Positions 36,596-45,113 of a DNA stretch of 64,000 bases are shown piece by piece (position 1 is the first letter of the stretch; each line of letters starts with the position of its first letter). Both the position numbers and the translations under genes were made by a program. Below the pieces are notes generated by a model. It did no database searches, was not told the origin of the DNA, and was given only the letters and a program-made list of their open reading frames with translations. The stretch is from a candidate division NC10 bacterium CSP1-5 (GTDB lineage: Bacteria > Methylomirabilota > Methylomirabilia > Methylomirabilales > CSP1-5). The stretch is from positions 1 through 64,000 of the forward strand of contig LDXR01000002.1 in NCBI GenBank assembly GCA_001443495.1. The letters are read 5' to 3'.

Positions 36596-37609
36596 CTAGT
36601 AGACGTTGAAGGGTGGGAAGGGGAGGGGTTTTCTGATCTCGCCTCCCCAGACGATGACGTACCGGAGGAGGAGCCCACCGACGAGGACCATCACGAATTT
36701 CACGTACAGGAGCCAGTCCGCTGGAACGCGAATGACCTTGACGAGTAGGACTTCCACGAGACTGGCCAGGAAGGGGAGCGCCAGGGCTAAGGCGATGACC
36801 CCCCACCAGAACCAGGGAGCAAGGTCGCCTTTGGTCAGCACCCCATATACGAGCTTCTGCCCGACGTCACCGGCCGCAAAGGCGGCGAGCATCAGATAGA
36901 TCCAGCTCCCTTCCGCGATGATGACCAACGTATCGAGGAGGCTGAGGGTCCCGGCAGTCTCGCTCGCCCCGCCGAGCTCTCTCCTGAGCACGCCGGAGGG
37001 CCGGAAGTGGTCCACCGCGAGGGCGACCAACCCGCATCCGGCAAGCCCCGTCGAGAGACCGGAGATGAGAAAGAGCACCGGGATGTATCTGGTGTCCCAG
37101 AGGGGACTGAACCAGTAGCCCCCAGGGATTGACCACGTCCCTGAGATGAGAAACCCGGTGTACAGAGCCATCCCGATGCCCGCCGGAATGGATAGGATCG
37201 CCACGATGAGGCGCGGGGCCCTTCCCGTCCGAAAGTACCAGAGGACGGCATATGCCACGGCGAGAGGGAAGAAGGCTGCGATGATCCAGCCACCGATGGT
37301 CAGCCAGGATCGGTAGTTGCTCATGAAGAGCGGGAAGAGGATTCCTCGTTCGGGTTTCCCCAAGTGAAAGGTGAGGGCCAAGCCTCCTACGATGGTAATC
37401 GGGAGGGTGATATAGGCCGCGATGCGAGAGAGGGCTTGGTATCGCTCGTGTTTTGCCCCGAGCAGGTCCGCCAGGGCTGCGATCAAAAGGGTTCCTCCGG
37501 CCATTCCTCCGAGAAAGAGATACCAGGGAATGTGAAAACTGGCCCCCCACTTTGAGGTGACCAGGATGATCGGTTCCAGTTGTTCCAGCGAGGGCATTTG
37601 CGGTGGCAT
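36596..37609 (-). CDS. NrfD/PsrC-type membrane subunit of formate dehydrogenase
   Basis: A 337-residue integral membrane protein with eight or more hydrophobic segments and the NrfD-like opening WGASFHIPWYLFLGGMAGG. It should pass electrons between FdhB and the quinone pool. This replaces the cytochrome b subunit (FdnI) used by E. coli. ATG 37609 is preceded by AGGAGGGATAGCG, an excellent ribosome site. It is encoded between the Fe-S subunit and fdhD, separated from fdhB by a strong hairpin. Confidence 0.88.
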   Translation of the reverse strand: MPPQMPSLEQLEPIILVTSKWGASFHIPWYLFLGGMAGGTLLIAALADLLGAKHERYQALSRIAAYITLPITIVGGLALTFHLGKPERGILFPLFMSNYRSWLTIGGWIIAAFFPLAVAYAVLWYFRTGRAPRLIVAILSIPAGIGMALYTGFLISGTWSIPGGYWFSPLWDTRYIPVLFLISGLSTGLAGCGLVALAVDHFRPSGVLRRELGGASETAGTLSLLDTLVIIAEGSWIYLMLAAFAAGDVGQKLVYGVLTKGDLAPWFWWGVIALALALPFLASLVEVLLVKVIRVPADWLLYVKFVMVLVGGLLLRYVIVWGGEIRKPLPFPPFNVY

Positions 37610-37633
37610 CGCTATCCCTCCTAAAGATGAAAT

Positions 37634-37663
37634 CCCCACCGGCGACCAAGGGCGCCGGTGGGG
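37634..37663 (-). terminator. Intra-operon hairpin between fdhB and the NrfD-type gene
   Basis: A perfect 11-bp stem (CCCCACCGGCG/CGCCGGTGGGG) with an 8-nt loop, followed on the - strand by ATTTCATCTTT. It resembles an attenuating terminator or a 3'-stabilising structure, placing the membrane subunit and fdhD under reduced readthrough. Confidence 0.5.
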
Positions 37664-37708
37664 ATCCCGTTGACTCCCGTGCCGAACGAGGTTCCTGCCG
37701 TCGGCGCG

Positions 37709-38317
37709 CTAGAAGCGGGGGCCTGCCGGATATGCGGTCTCCCATCCCCAGGCGCCGCCGCCAGAGCCACGGGCGGCCACGCGGGCGCGCACCACCTTGG
37801 CCACCTCTTCGGCGTCCCCTGCGATCAGCGCCTTGGTGGAGCAGACCGAGGCGCACATGGGCAGCTTCCCCTCGGCGATCCGGTTCGACCCGTAAGAGCG
37901 CCGCTCCTTCTCCGAGAAGGGCTCGTCGGGCCCGCCGGCGCAGTAGGTGCACTTGTCCATGACGCCCCGCGCCCCGAAGGCGCTTTCCTTGGGAAATTGC
38001 GGCGCCCCGAAGGGACACGCATACAGGCAGTACCCGCACCCGATGCAGGTCTCTTTGTTGACGTGGACGATTCCATCCGGCCGATGGTACAGGGCGTCCA
38101 CCGGACAGACGGCCACGCACGGTGCCTTGGAGCAGTGCATGCAGGGGACGGCGATGTTGGTCTCCCCCGGCTGCCCCTCGTTCACCGTGACGACCCGGAT
38201 GCGAGCTATGCCCTGCGGGACGTTATTCTCGTTCTTGCACGCGACCTCGCAGCCGCCGCATTCGATGCAACGCTTGACGTCGATGTAAAACTTCATCCGA
38301 GCGGTCGTTAAGGCCAT
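37709..38317 (-). CDS. Formate dehydrogenase iron-sulfur subunit (four [4Fe-4S] clusters)
   Basis: A 202-residue polyferredoxin. Cluster motifs are CIECGGCEVACK, CMHCSKAPCVAVCP, CIGCGYCLYACP and a split CTYC...CASVC set. It conducts electrons from FdhA to the membrane subunit. Unlike E. coli FdnH it has no C-terminal membrane anchor; the NrfD-type protein must supply it. The ATG at 38317 follows AAAGGGGGT. It lies 15 bp after fdhA. Confidence 0.92.
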   Translation of the reverse strand: MALTTARMKFYIDVKRCIECGGCEVACKNENNVPQGIARIRVVTVNEGQPGETNIAVPCMHCSKAPCVAVCPVDALYHRPDGIVHVNKETCIGCGYCLYACPFGAPQFPKESAFGARGVMDKCTYCAGGPDEPFSEKERRSYGSNRIAEGKLPMCASVCSTKALIAGDAEEVAKVVRARVAARGSGGGAWGWETAYPAGPRF

Positions 38318-38332
38318 AACTCACACCCCCTT

Positions 38333-41158
38333 TCAGGCCTTCTTGATCCGGCAAAGGGTCGTCTTGGTTTCCTGCATCTGCGTCACCCGGTCGTAGCCGT
38401 AGGTGGTCACCGTGTTGGCCGACTCACCGACGCTGTAAGGCGCCGTCCCCTCCGGGTACTTGTCGGCGAGCGACTTGCCCTCGAACACACCGCCCCAGTG
38501 GTAGGGCAGGAAGACGGTGTCGGGGCCGACCCGGCGGGTCACCTTGGCCTTGACCTTGATGCGGCTGGGCTTGTCGTCCATGTCCTCCGGCGTCTCGATC
38601 CACACCCAGTCGCCATGCTTGATCCCGTGATCATTGGCCAGCTTGGGGTGGATCTCGACGTACATCTCGGGGTTCAGTTCGACCAGCCACCAGGAGCTCC
38701 GCTCCGCGGCGCTGCCCCCCTCGAGCTCGACGATCCGCCCCGTGGTGAGGATGATGGGGTACTTCTTCACCCAGTCGGGCTTCTGCATGCTCTTGTACGG
38801 TTGCGGGACGCGGTAGTGTTCCTTCACGTCGTCGTAGGTCGGCCACTTGGCGATCAGGTCCGGCCGCGGGCTGTGGATAGGCTCACGGTGCGTGGGCACC
38901 GGATCCGGGATGTTCCAGGCGTTGAGCCGGGCCCGGCCGTTACCGTATGGATTCCGCCCCTCGGCCAGGGCCTGCTTGATAGGCTCCTGCGTCAGGTCGG
39001 TCGCGTACTCTTTTTGGGCGGGATAGCCGGCGTTGGGACCGCCGACCGGCGCCGCCCCGTCGGACGCGAGCATGGTCTCGCCGTCGGGCGCCTTGGGTCC
39101 CCAAACCGCACGGAACCCGGCCCCGCCCCTGGAGGCGGGGGTGTCGAGGCGGTAGAGGATGTGCGTGCCGGGGTGTTTGTCGTGCCAGCACGGCCACGGT
39201 AGGCCCCACTGCTCGCCGTCCACCGGGCCGCCCTCCGCCTTCTTGGTCTTGATGTCGAAGACGTGGGCCCACTGCTGCTGCCGCTTTAGGCGCTCGGGCG
39301 TCTGCCCGATGTAGCCGATCGAGAGGCACGCCGAGTTAATCTCGCGCAGGACGTCCTCCACCGTCTGATCGGGTAGCGCCTTGACCTCCTTCATGCTGGC
39401 GGGGACCCCCCGCCAGTCCCTCTTGAAGTTGTGGATGAACTGCTTCTTGAAGCCGAGCCGCTCGGCGAGGTCGATCATGATGGCCAGGTCCGTCCGGGCC
39501 TCCCAGATCGGATCCACGACCTTCTGTCGCCATTGGAGGTCACGGTTGGTGTTGGTAGCGGAGCCGGGCTGCTCGTAGTTGGTGGCGGCCGGCATGATAT
39601 AGATCCCGTCCGTCCTGTCGGGCAGGACCGCGGTGTTGGTGACAAAAGGGTCGAAGTCCACGATCAGCTCGACCTTCTCCAGTGCCTTCTTGACCCGGTC
39701 CATCTGCTGCATCGAGTTGGTGGAGTGGCCCATGAAGAAGACCGCCTTGATGTTGGTGTCCTGGCCGAGCTCTTTCGGATCGAGCAGCACCCCCTCGTAC
39801 CACCGGGCCACGGTGAAGCCGGGCTTTTCCATCATCTCTTTGCTCTTGAAGCGGGAGACGAGCCACTCGTACGGCACGTCCCACACGTTAGAATAGTGCT
39901 TCCAGGCGCTCTCCGCTATGCCGTAGTAGCCGGGCAGGTGCTCGGGGCCGCCGCCGACGTCGGTGACGCCCTGGATGCCGTCGTGGCCGCGGAACACATC
40001 GCACCCGCCGCCCGGCCTCCCCATGTTCCCCAGGACGAGCTGCAGGGCACAGTAGCTGCGCACCACGGCGGTTCCGTTGCTGTGCTGGGTGCCGCCCATG
40101 GCCCAGATGACAGTGCCGGGGCGGTTCTCGGCCAGGGCCTTCGCCACCCGGAACAGCTCCTCTTTGGACGCCCCGGTGATATCCGCGACGGTATCCGGGT
40201 CGTACTTGGCCACCTCTGTCTTGAGCGCTTCAAAGCCGTAGGTGCGCTCGTTGATCATCTTCTTGTCTTCCCAGCCCTTGGCCAGGATGATGTTGATCAG
40301 CCCGAAGATGAAGGGAATATCGGTCCCCGAGCGGATCCGGACATACATGTTGGCGAAGGCAGACGTCTTGGTGAACCGCGGGTCCACCGAGATGATGACG
40401 GCCCGGTTGACCTCCTTGGCGGTCAGGATGTGCTGCATGGAGATGGGGTGGTTCTCAGCCGGATTCATGCCGATGATCATCACGCTCCGGCTGTTGCGGA
40501 TGTCGTTCTGAGAGTTGGTCATTGCCCCGTACCCGAACACGTTGGCCAGACCGGCCACAGTGGTCGAGTGTCATATACGAGCCTGGAAGTCGACGTTATT
40601 GGTCCCCCACATCCCCGCCCACTTCCGGATGCCGTAGCCATGCTCGTTGGAGAAGTGGGCAGAGAAATTGATGTGGAGCGCATCCGGCCCATACTTCTTC
40701 CGGAGCTCCAGGAGTTTCGCGCTGATCTCGGACATGCCCTGGTCCCAGGAAATCCGCTGCCACTTCCCGCCGCTGAGCTTCATCGGGTAGCGAAGTCGCT
40801 TGTCGCTGATGACAGCCGACCTCGCTGCGGCGCCCTTGGCACACAGGCTTCCCTGGTTAATGGGGTGCTCGAACCAAGGCTCCTGGCTCACCCAGACGCC
40901 GTCCTTGACCTCGCCGATCAGGCCGCACCCGACCGCGCACTTGGTGCAGATGGTCTTGTATTGCGCAAGCTTGGGTGCCTCGACCGCTGCTGCAGAGGCC
41001 TCCCGGAAGATGGGGTTCGGAACCAAGGAACCGGCTGCCCCGACTCCGAGCCCGACACCAGCCGACTTCAGAAACTTCCGGCGGTCCATCAAGGGGTTCA
41101 GTGTCTCGACCGGGGAACTTCGGAGTGTTTCGCTTTCTCGAACTCTCCGTAGCGTCAT
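38333..41158 (-). CDS. fdhA: Formate dehydrogenase catalytic subunit, selenocysteine-containing (UGA recoded)
   Basis: A molybdopterin oxidoreductase of about 941 residues that oxidises formate to CO2 in the periplasm. The frame is continuous except for an in-frame UGA at 40573-40571, read as Sec about residue 196, where the active site lies (ARI-U-HSTTVAG). The residue number equals Sec196 of E. coli FdnG. A Tat signal (DRRKFLKSAGVGLG) precedes a [4Fe-4S] motif (CTKCAVGCG...CAKG). The ATG at 41158 is well spaced from AGGAGG; an ATG at 41164 abuts it. Gene callers would split it into a 197-residue and a 741-residue ORF. Confidence 0.95.
40535..40573 (-). promoter_or_regulatory. Bacterial SECIS element in fdhA
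   Basis: Directly after the UGA, GUGGCC-GGUCU-GGCCAAC forms a stem-loop with the GGUCU apical loop starting 18 nt after the UGA. The loop and distance are identical to E. coli fdhF as I recall it. Outer pairs (CAC with GUG) extend the stem past a small internal loop. This is the SelB-binding site for Sec insertion. Confidence 0.85.
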
Positions 41159-41169
41159 CCCCATCCCTC

Positions 41170-41373
41170 CTACCTGTAAAGGGTCCGATAGTACTTCTCA
41201 ACATCTTCAGTCCGGCGGTAGAGGATCGGATCGGGGACTCCCGGTTTCTTCCGGGCCGCAGCCTTCTTCGGTACCATCCCAAGGGCGACGGCGACCCCCG
41301 CTCCCGTCAGGAGCCCCTTCAGGAAGCTCCTCCTCCCGCCTTGAACCCCTGCGCTTTCCTTCCGTTCGCCCAT
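41170..41373 (-). CDS. Formate dehydrogenase region Tat-target protein
   Basis: A 67-residue protein with a twin-arginine signal (GRRSFLKGLLTGAGVAVALG) and a short tail ending ILYRRTEDVEKYYRTLYR. It matches the small family known from formate dehydrogenase operons (formate_TAT, TIGR02811, recalled from memory). Its role is unproven; it may assist export or assembly of FdhA. The ATG at 41373 has AAAGGA upstream. It is 11 bp ahead of fdhA. Confidence 0.82.
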   Translation of the reverse strand: MGERKESAGVQGGRRSFLKGLLTGAGVAVALGMVPKKAAARKKPGVPDPILYRRTEDVEKYYRTLYR

Positions 41374-41390
41374 AGCGCCCCGTCCTTTCC

Positions 41391-41633
41391 CTAACTGCGA
41401 CAACTCAGTGAGGTACAATGACAGACACCGTCACCTTCGGTGAACTTCACTTCGACCCAATAGCCCTCTTTCAGGTATTCAAAGCTACCGGTCATGAAGC
41501 CCCCGGTGGCAGGCTCCGGGACTTCGATGTTGCTTCCTTTGCCGAGATGAAGGGTAACCTCCTTCCCCTCCTCGGTGGCGATAACCACTAAACGGCGTGC
41601 AGGGTCAATTCTCTTCACCGACCCCTCTACCAT
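41391..41633 (-). CDS. Unrecognised 80-residue protein in the fdh operon
   Basis: Starts at ATG 41633 behind AAAGGAGG. It is predicted to be mainly beta: short strands GSVKRIDPARRLVVIATEEG, KEVTLHLGKG and YWVEVKFTEGDG suggest a small OB- or SH3-like barrel. The C-terminus is Cys-rich (CHCTSLSC). There is no signal peptide, so it is probably cytoplasmic. Placement 17 bp upstream of the Tat-target gene implies a role in FDH expression, maturation or metal handling. No family was recognised. Confidence 0.7.
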   Translation of the reverse strand: MVEGSVKRIDPARRLVVIATEEGKEVTLHLGKGSNIEVPEPATGGFMTGSFEYLKEGYWVEVKFTEGDGVCHCTSLSCRS

Positions 41634-41724
41634 CGCTCAGCCTCCTTTCCTAGATAGCTACACTACTCCCGTTGCAAGCTCAGACCGTCAGATGGAAGAA
41701 AGAGCGGAAACAGGACTTGGACAT

Positions 41725-41743
41725 CTTTTCATTCCACGAAAAG
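41725..41743. promoter_or_regulatory. Inverted repeat in the fdh intergenic region
   Basis: CTTTTC-ATTCCAC-GAAAAG (6-bp arms) lies about 100 bp upstream of the 80-residue gene, in the 170-bp gap before it. It is a possible operator; no regulator is identified. Confidence 0.3.
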
Positions 41744-41792
41744 CGGACTGGTTAATGCAGGTAGATCTTTGAGCTTAAGGTACCCTAAACTC

Positions 41793-41826
41793 GACCCCTC
41801 TTGTCAAGTATTTTTTGACCCCTCTT
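41793..41826 (-). promoter_or_regulatory. Direct repeats around a TTGACA box at the end of torD
   Basis: GACCCCTCTT is repeated at 41793-41802 and 41817-41826 (24-bp period). Between them is the palindrome CTTGTCAAG, which gives TTGACA on the - strand at 41807-41802. The -10 box is poor. It may be a secondary, regulated promoter for the downstream fdh genes. Confidence 0.3.
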
Positions 41827-42562
41827 CGCCCGTCCCCTCGATCTCTGGGGGGCCAAAGGTCGGTCCCTTCCAGCGGGTGACTCGCTCCCGGGCAGGCTGC
41901 CGGGGAGGGACAGCAGGACCCCACCCAGCCATCAGCTCCCTCTCCAGCTCCATGACCCCCCTGGTCAGTTTGGCGATCCCCTTGTAAAATATAACCTTTT
42001 CCCTCTTTTCTAGCTCGTCACAGAGGAGGAACGTCCACGGGAGGAGATGGGTCCTGAGAAACTCCCCCTGGAGGTGGAGCCATCGCTCCTCCTCTAGCGG
42101 CTCCTGCGCCACCTCTTGCCTCGCGATCAGTTGTCCCATGATCTCTAGCTCGCAGGCGATATGATCCTCGGGCTCCGTAAAGCCCTCCCTCGTCTCGAGG
42201 CCGGCCCGCCGGAGGAATCCCCGAACCTCGGCCAGAGAGGGACCGAAGAGTTCTCTCTCCATGTAGTACGACTCATAGGGGAAGACGACGGGCTCCCACG
42301 GAGAGATGAAGAGGAGGGTGTGCTCCTCAGCGAGGGCCTCGCAAAGCCGGGCAGGGTCTACCCGATGCTCGGACAGGTATGACCCGATGGCTTGCCACCC
42401 CTTGGCCAGCGAGGGATTGAGATTCTGAGCAGCCTCTATTCGCCCCTCCAGGTCTCGGCCGAGAACCTCGATGAGAGGCTCCTTGGGTGCCTCCATGAAG
42501 AGTTGGGACAGGAGTTCATAGTATCCCCGCCGGAACCCGGAGATCTCCCGGTCGCCGATCAC
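41804..42562 (-). CDS. TorD/DmsD-family molybdoenzyme chaperone
   Basis: A 252-residue all-helical chaperone. The family signature appears as EEHTLLFISPWEPVVFPYES and EDHIACELEIMGQLI. It should bind the Tat signal of FdhA until the cofactor is inserted. The GTG at 42562 overlaps the stop of the upstream Fe-S gene (GTGA). The open frame extends 91 codons further upstream, but that part is an out-of-frame shadow of the upstream gene. Confidence 0.85.
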   Translation of the reverse strand: MIGDREISGFRRGYYELLSQLFMEAPKEPLIEVLGRDLEGRIEAAQNLNPSLAKGWQAIGSYLSEHRVDPARLCEALAEEHTLLFISPWEPVVFPYESYYMERELFGPSLAEVRGFLRRAGLETREGFTEPEDHIACELEIMGQLIARQEVAQEPLEEERWLHLQGEFLRTHLLPWTFLLCDELEKREKVIFYKGIAKLTRGVMELERELMAGWGPAVPPRQPARERVTRWKGPTFGPPEIEGTGEEGSKNT

Positions 42563-44676
42563 GGCTCCCACCCCTTCTGCACCTCCATCATCGCCTTGAC
42601 GGCCCGGCAGTTCGGACACATGAGCAACAGATCCGCTCGACCCCCGAGAAAGGCCTCCATCATCCCCACCTTGGCCTGAATGGCAGCAAGTGCCCTCCTG
42701 TTGATGTACTCCTTGCCGCATTGGAGGCAGCCTACCATCTCGTCCTGGACCATGACCTGATACGCGAAGGCCGCCTTCTCCAGGATCAGATCCCGACGCA
42801 GGGTGATGACGTTTTCCGGGCAGGCCTTTTCGCACATGCCGCAGGCGACGCAGCTCATGTACCGGAACTCCAGGGTGTGCTTGTCGTCATCCAGTTTGAA
42901 GGCGTGGACCGGGCAGATGTTCACGCAGGACCGGCACATGGTGCATCCCTCGGCCCTGACCTCGGCCCAGGCGAAGGGGAAAGAGGTATTCTCCCTGACC
43001 CGTCCCGGATCCTTCCCAGTGCCGTACAGGAAGGTGGCAATCGCATCGGTGATGACCTCGCGGTTCTCCACCTTGTCGGTAAACTGCCCGTCCCATCTGA
43101 GAGGGAGGGGGGAGACGTCGGCGGCGAAGCGACCGAGGGCCGCCAGGGGCTCCTGCGCCGCCTCGGTCGTGGTGAAGAGGCGGATCCGGTCCCCGCCGAA
43201 TCCGAAGCTCTCGAGGACGATCCTGGTGAAATCCAGCTTCTCGAGAAGGAGCTGCCGCTCGCCGTGGGGACACTCCTCGCAGCCCAGTAGCGCGACGCCA
43301 GCCGCCCCCATGCGGAAGGCTGCGAGCATGTTGGCCTCAGAGACGTAACGGAGACAGGGAACCTCGACCGGCAGCAGATTGGCGGGGAGCGTGACACCTG
43401 AGGCCCGTGCGTTGTGGAGCGCGACCCGACCCTGGTTGCTGCAGTGGAAGGCGAGGACGGGACGGTCCGTATCGCCACCATTGACAGGGGCGAGGAGCGC
43501 CCGCATCCTGCGATAAAGATAGTCGGGGGATGGCTCGGCGAACTGCAGGGCCGAGGTGGGGCACGCCGAGACACAGGCCCCACAGGCCTCGCAGCTCACC
43601 GGGTCCACCTTGACCCGGGAAGGGGAAGCCGCCGGGTCACGCTGGATGGCATCGTAGGGGCAGGACGGGATGCAGATGCCGCATCCCTTGAAATCGGCGT
43701 AGCCGCCCGCGCAGGTTCCGATGTTGTACTTCACGAACTCCGGCTTCATGAAGTCGCCGATCAGCGCCATAACGTCGAAGGCGATCTCATCGATGTCCTC
43801 AGGCCGGACCACGGGCACATGATGGATGCCGGGACGCCGGTGGCGGGGGGGGAGCTCCCGGCTCCCGAAGAGGATCACCTGATCCGCCTCGACCACCTGC
43901 TGGTCTTTCCGGGGGATCTTGATCGCCCGGACCTCACCGCATTCGATGAGGCAATCCCCGCACCGATCGCACTTGGCATCGATGAGGCGCAAGCCTGCAG
44001 TGATGGCCTGGGTGTGGCAGACCGGGACGCAACGCATGCACGAGACGCACCGGTCGAGGTCGATGGACTGTGCCCGCTCGATACAAACCTTGAACTCGCC
44101 CAGATGCCCCTGGATCTCGGTTATCCGCCCACGGTTCAATTCGCAGGGCAGCGCCGAGGGGAGGAAGCTGTCGAAGGCCTCCGAGGTCTCCTCGAGCAGG
44201 AGCCTCACCTTGGCATGGTTGGCGAGCCTTCTCACGAGGGGAAAGGCGAGGGGGCTTTCGGCGGCGATGAAGATCAGATCGCCCGCCTTGACCGGCCGTT
44301 CCGGCATCTGCTGGCGCGCCTCGGCCGTCTCGAGGCTCGCTCGCAGCAGCCGGGCCGCCTTCCCGTTGGACGCCTCCCGCCCCTCATGGACCCAAAAGCA
44401 CTCCTCCTTCAGATTGAGGAGCTGGATCTGCTCCGGCTGGAATCCGATCGTGCCAAGCTCCTGGAGGAAGAAGTCCCGGGGGCCGCAGCAGCCGATTAGC
44501 AGTCGGTCATACTTCTCCTTCTGGGTCTGATACTTGAGGGGATGAATGTCGTCCAGCCGAAGCCTGGAATAGAGCTGGGGCTGGGTCGGCAGGTTCAGCG
44601 ATCGGGTGATGGCGCCGACATCCAGGGGGAGGGAGCGGTTACAGTCGCAGAGAAAAATCCCGACCTTCTTGGCCAT
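42559..44676 (-). CDS. Polyferredoxin / HdrA-MvhD-like fusion protein of the fdh operon
   Basis: 705 residues. The N-terminal ~200 resemble HdrA-type Cys-rich segments (FLCDCNRS, IGCCGPRDF) but show no FAD GxGxxG motif. Six ferredoxin motifs follow: near 210-220, 236-246, 332-339, 362-372, 579-588 and 609-619. Between the fourth and fifth is an MvhD/FrhD-like domain (VLAFHCSNQGRVAL, LGCEECPHGE; ~405-520). A CxxC pair (650-653, 687-690) ends the protein. It lacks a signal and is cytoplasmic. It may link formate-derived electrons to a soluble acceptor. It is first in the fdh operon and is translationally coupled to torD. Confidence 0.75.
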   Translation of the reverse strand: MAKKVGIFLCDCNRSLPLDVGAITRSLNLPTQPQLYSRLRLDDIHPLKYQTQKEKYDRLLIGCCGPRDFFLQELGTIGFQPEQIQLLNLKEECFWVHEGREASNGKAARLLRASLETAEARQQMPERPVKAGDLIFIAAESPLAFPLVRRLANHAKVRLLLEETSEAFDSFLPSALPCELNRGRITEIQGHLGEFKVCIERAQSIDLDRCVSCMRCVPVCHTQAITAGLRLIDAKCDRCGDCLIECGEVRAIKIPRKDQQVVEADQVILFGSRELPPRHRRPGIHHVPVVRPEDIDEIAFDVMALIGDFMKPEFVKYNIGTCAGGYADFKGCGICIPSCPYDAIQRDPAASPSRVKVDPVSCEACGACVSACPTSALQFAEPSPDYLYRRMRALLAPVNGGDTDRPVLAFHCSNQGRVALHNARASGVTLPANLLPVEVPCLRYVSEANMLAAFRMGAAGVALLGCEECPHGERQLLLEKLDFTRIVLESFGFGGDRIRLFTTTEAAQEPLAALGRFAADVSPLPLRWDGQFTDKVENREVITDAIATFLYGTGKDPGRVRENTSFPFAWAEVRAEGCTMCRSCVNICPVHAFKLDDDKHTLEFRYMSCVACGMCEKACPENVITLRRDLILEKAAFAYQVMVQDEMVGCLQCGKEYINRRALAAIQAKVGMMEAFLGGRADLLLMCPNCRAVKAMMEVQKGWEP

Positions 44677-44711
44677 CGGGTCGCTCCGGCGAGCGCTATG
44701 AGTGGCGAGGC

Positions 44712-44745
44712 CCAGGGTTGAAGGGGTTAAGGGTTCAAGGGTTAT
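44712..44745. repeat. Heptad-repeat array upstream of the fdh operon
   Basis: A run of GGGTTGA, AGGGGTT, AAGGGTT and CAAGGGTT units, an imperfect 7-bp array of the GGTTCAG family seen also at 47.98 kb. It lies between the promoter and the first fdh gene. Confidence 0.5.
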
Positions 44746-44759
44746 GTCAACTTAGTTCT

Positions 44760-44789
44760 ACGGTAGGCGGGCGGCGGAGTCGCTGTCAA
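44760..44789 (-). promoter_or_regulatory. Possible promoter of the fdh operon
   Basis: On the - strand TTGACA (44789-44784), an 18-bp spacer and TACCGT (44765-44760) precede the operon by about 80 bp. The -10 box is only a 3/6 match. Confidence 0.35.
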
Positions 44790-44876
44790 GGGAAAATAGG
44801 CTTTTTCTCCCCGCTCGTGTGGTCGGGCCTCCGGCGAGAAAGATGGTGACCGGCCCGTTGTTGGGCGTGCGGCTGC

Positions 44877-44990
44877 TCAGGCGGGCTTGAACGCGTAGCC
44901 CTTGCCGTCCTTGGCGATGGTGCGGACCGCCGGGCACGGCAGACGCCCCACAATCGGGGGGCCGTGGCAAGGGAGCTTGACAGGCTTCAA
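44877..44990 (-). other. Possible 37-codon ORF or gene remnant in the fdh-dac gap
   Basis: From a TTG at 44990 to TGA at 44877 the frame reads as a compact peptide with VKLPCHGPPIVGRLPCP and IAKDGKGYAFKPA, including two Cys. It looks protein-like but has no ribosome site and no family I recognise. It could be the 3' remnant of a lost gene. It is the only coding-like signal in the 437-bp gap. Confidence 0.2.
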
Positions 44991-45006
44991 CGATTTTACT
45001 TACACT
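44977..45006 (+). promoter_or_regulatory. sigma-70-type promoter for the carboxypeptidase gene
   Basis: TTGACA (44977-44982), an 18-bp spacer and TACACT (45001-45006) lie about 110 bp upstream of the GTG start at 45114. Confidence 0.45.
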
Positions 45007-45113
45007 GCCATGCGGGACTTCAGCGTCCCGGAGGTTCATCACGCGAAATCAGTGCCCTAGGTAGGCAAGGCCCGGATGTGCGCCCGAGTCCGTTGCTTCC
45101 AGGGGGCGTCTGA

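Noticed and set aside
38333-40558. Separate 741-residue oxidoreductase gene starting with GTG at 40558
   Set aside because: It is the C-terminal part of FdhA; the frame is continuous through a selenocysteine UGA followed by a SECIS hairpin.
39431-41152. 573-residue ORF antisense to fdhA
   Set aside because: Shadow of fdhA; composition is His/Asp/Gly-rich without recognisable domains.
40571-41164. Truncated FDH pseudogene of 197 residues
   Set aside because: The UGA that ends it is recoded; SelB and tRNA-Sec are present and the downstream frame is intact.
42563-42835. 91-codon N-terminal extension of the TorD-type chaperone
   Set aside because: It overlaps the 3' end of the polyferredoxin gene in another frame and does not resemble TorD; the GTGA overlap gives the natural start.
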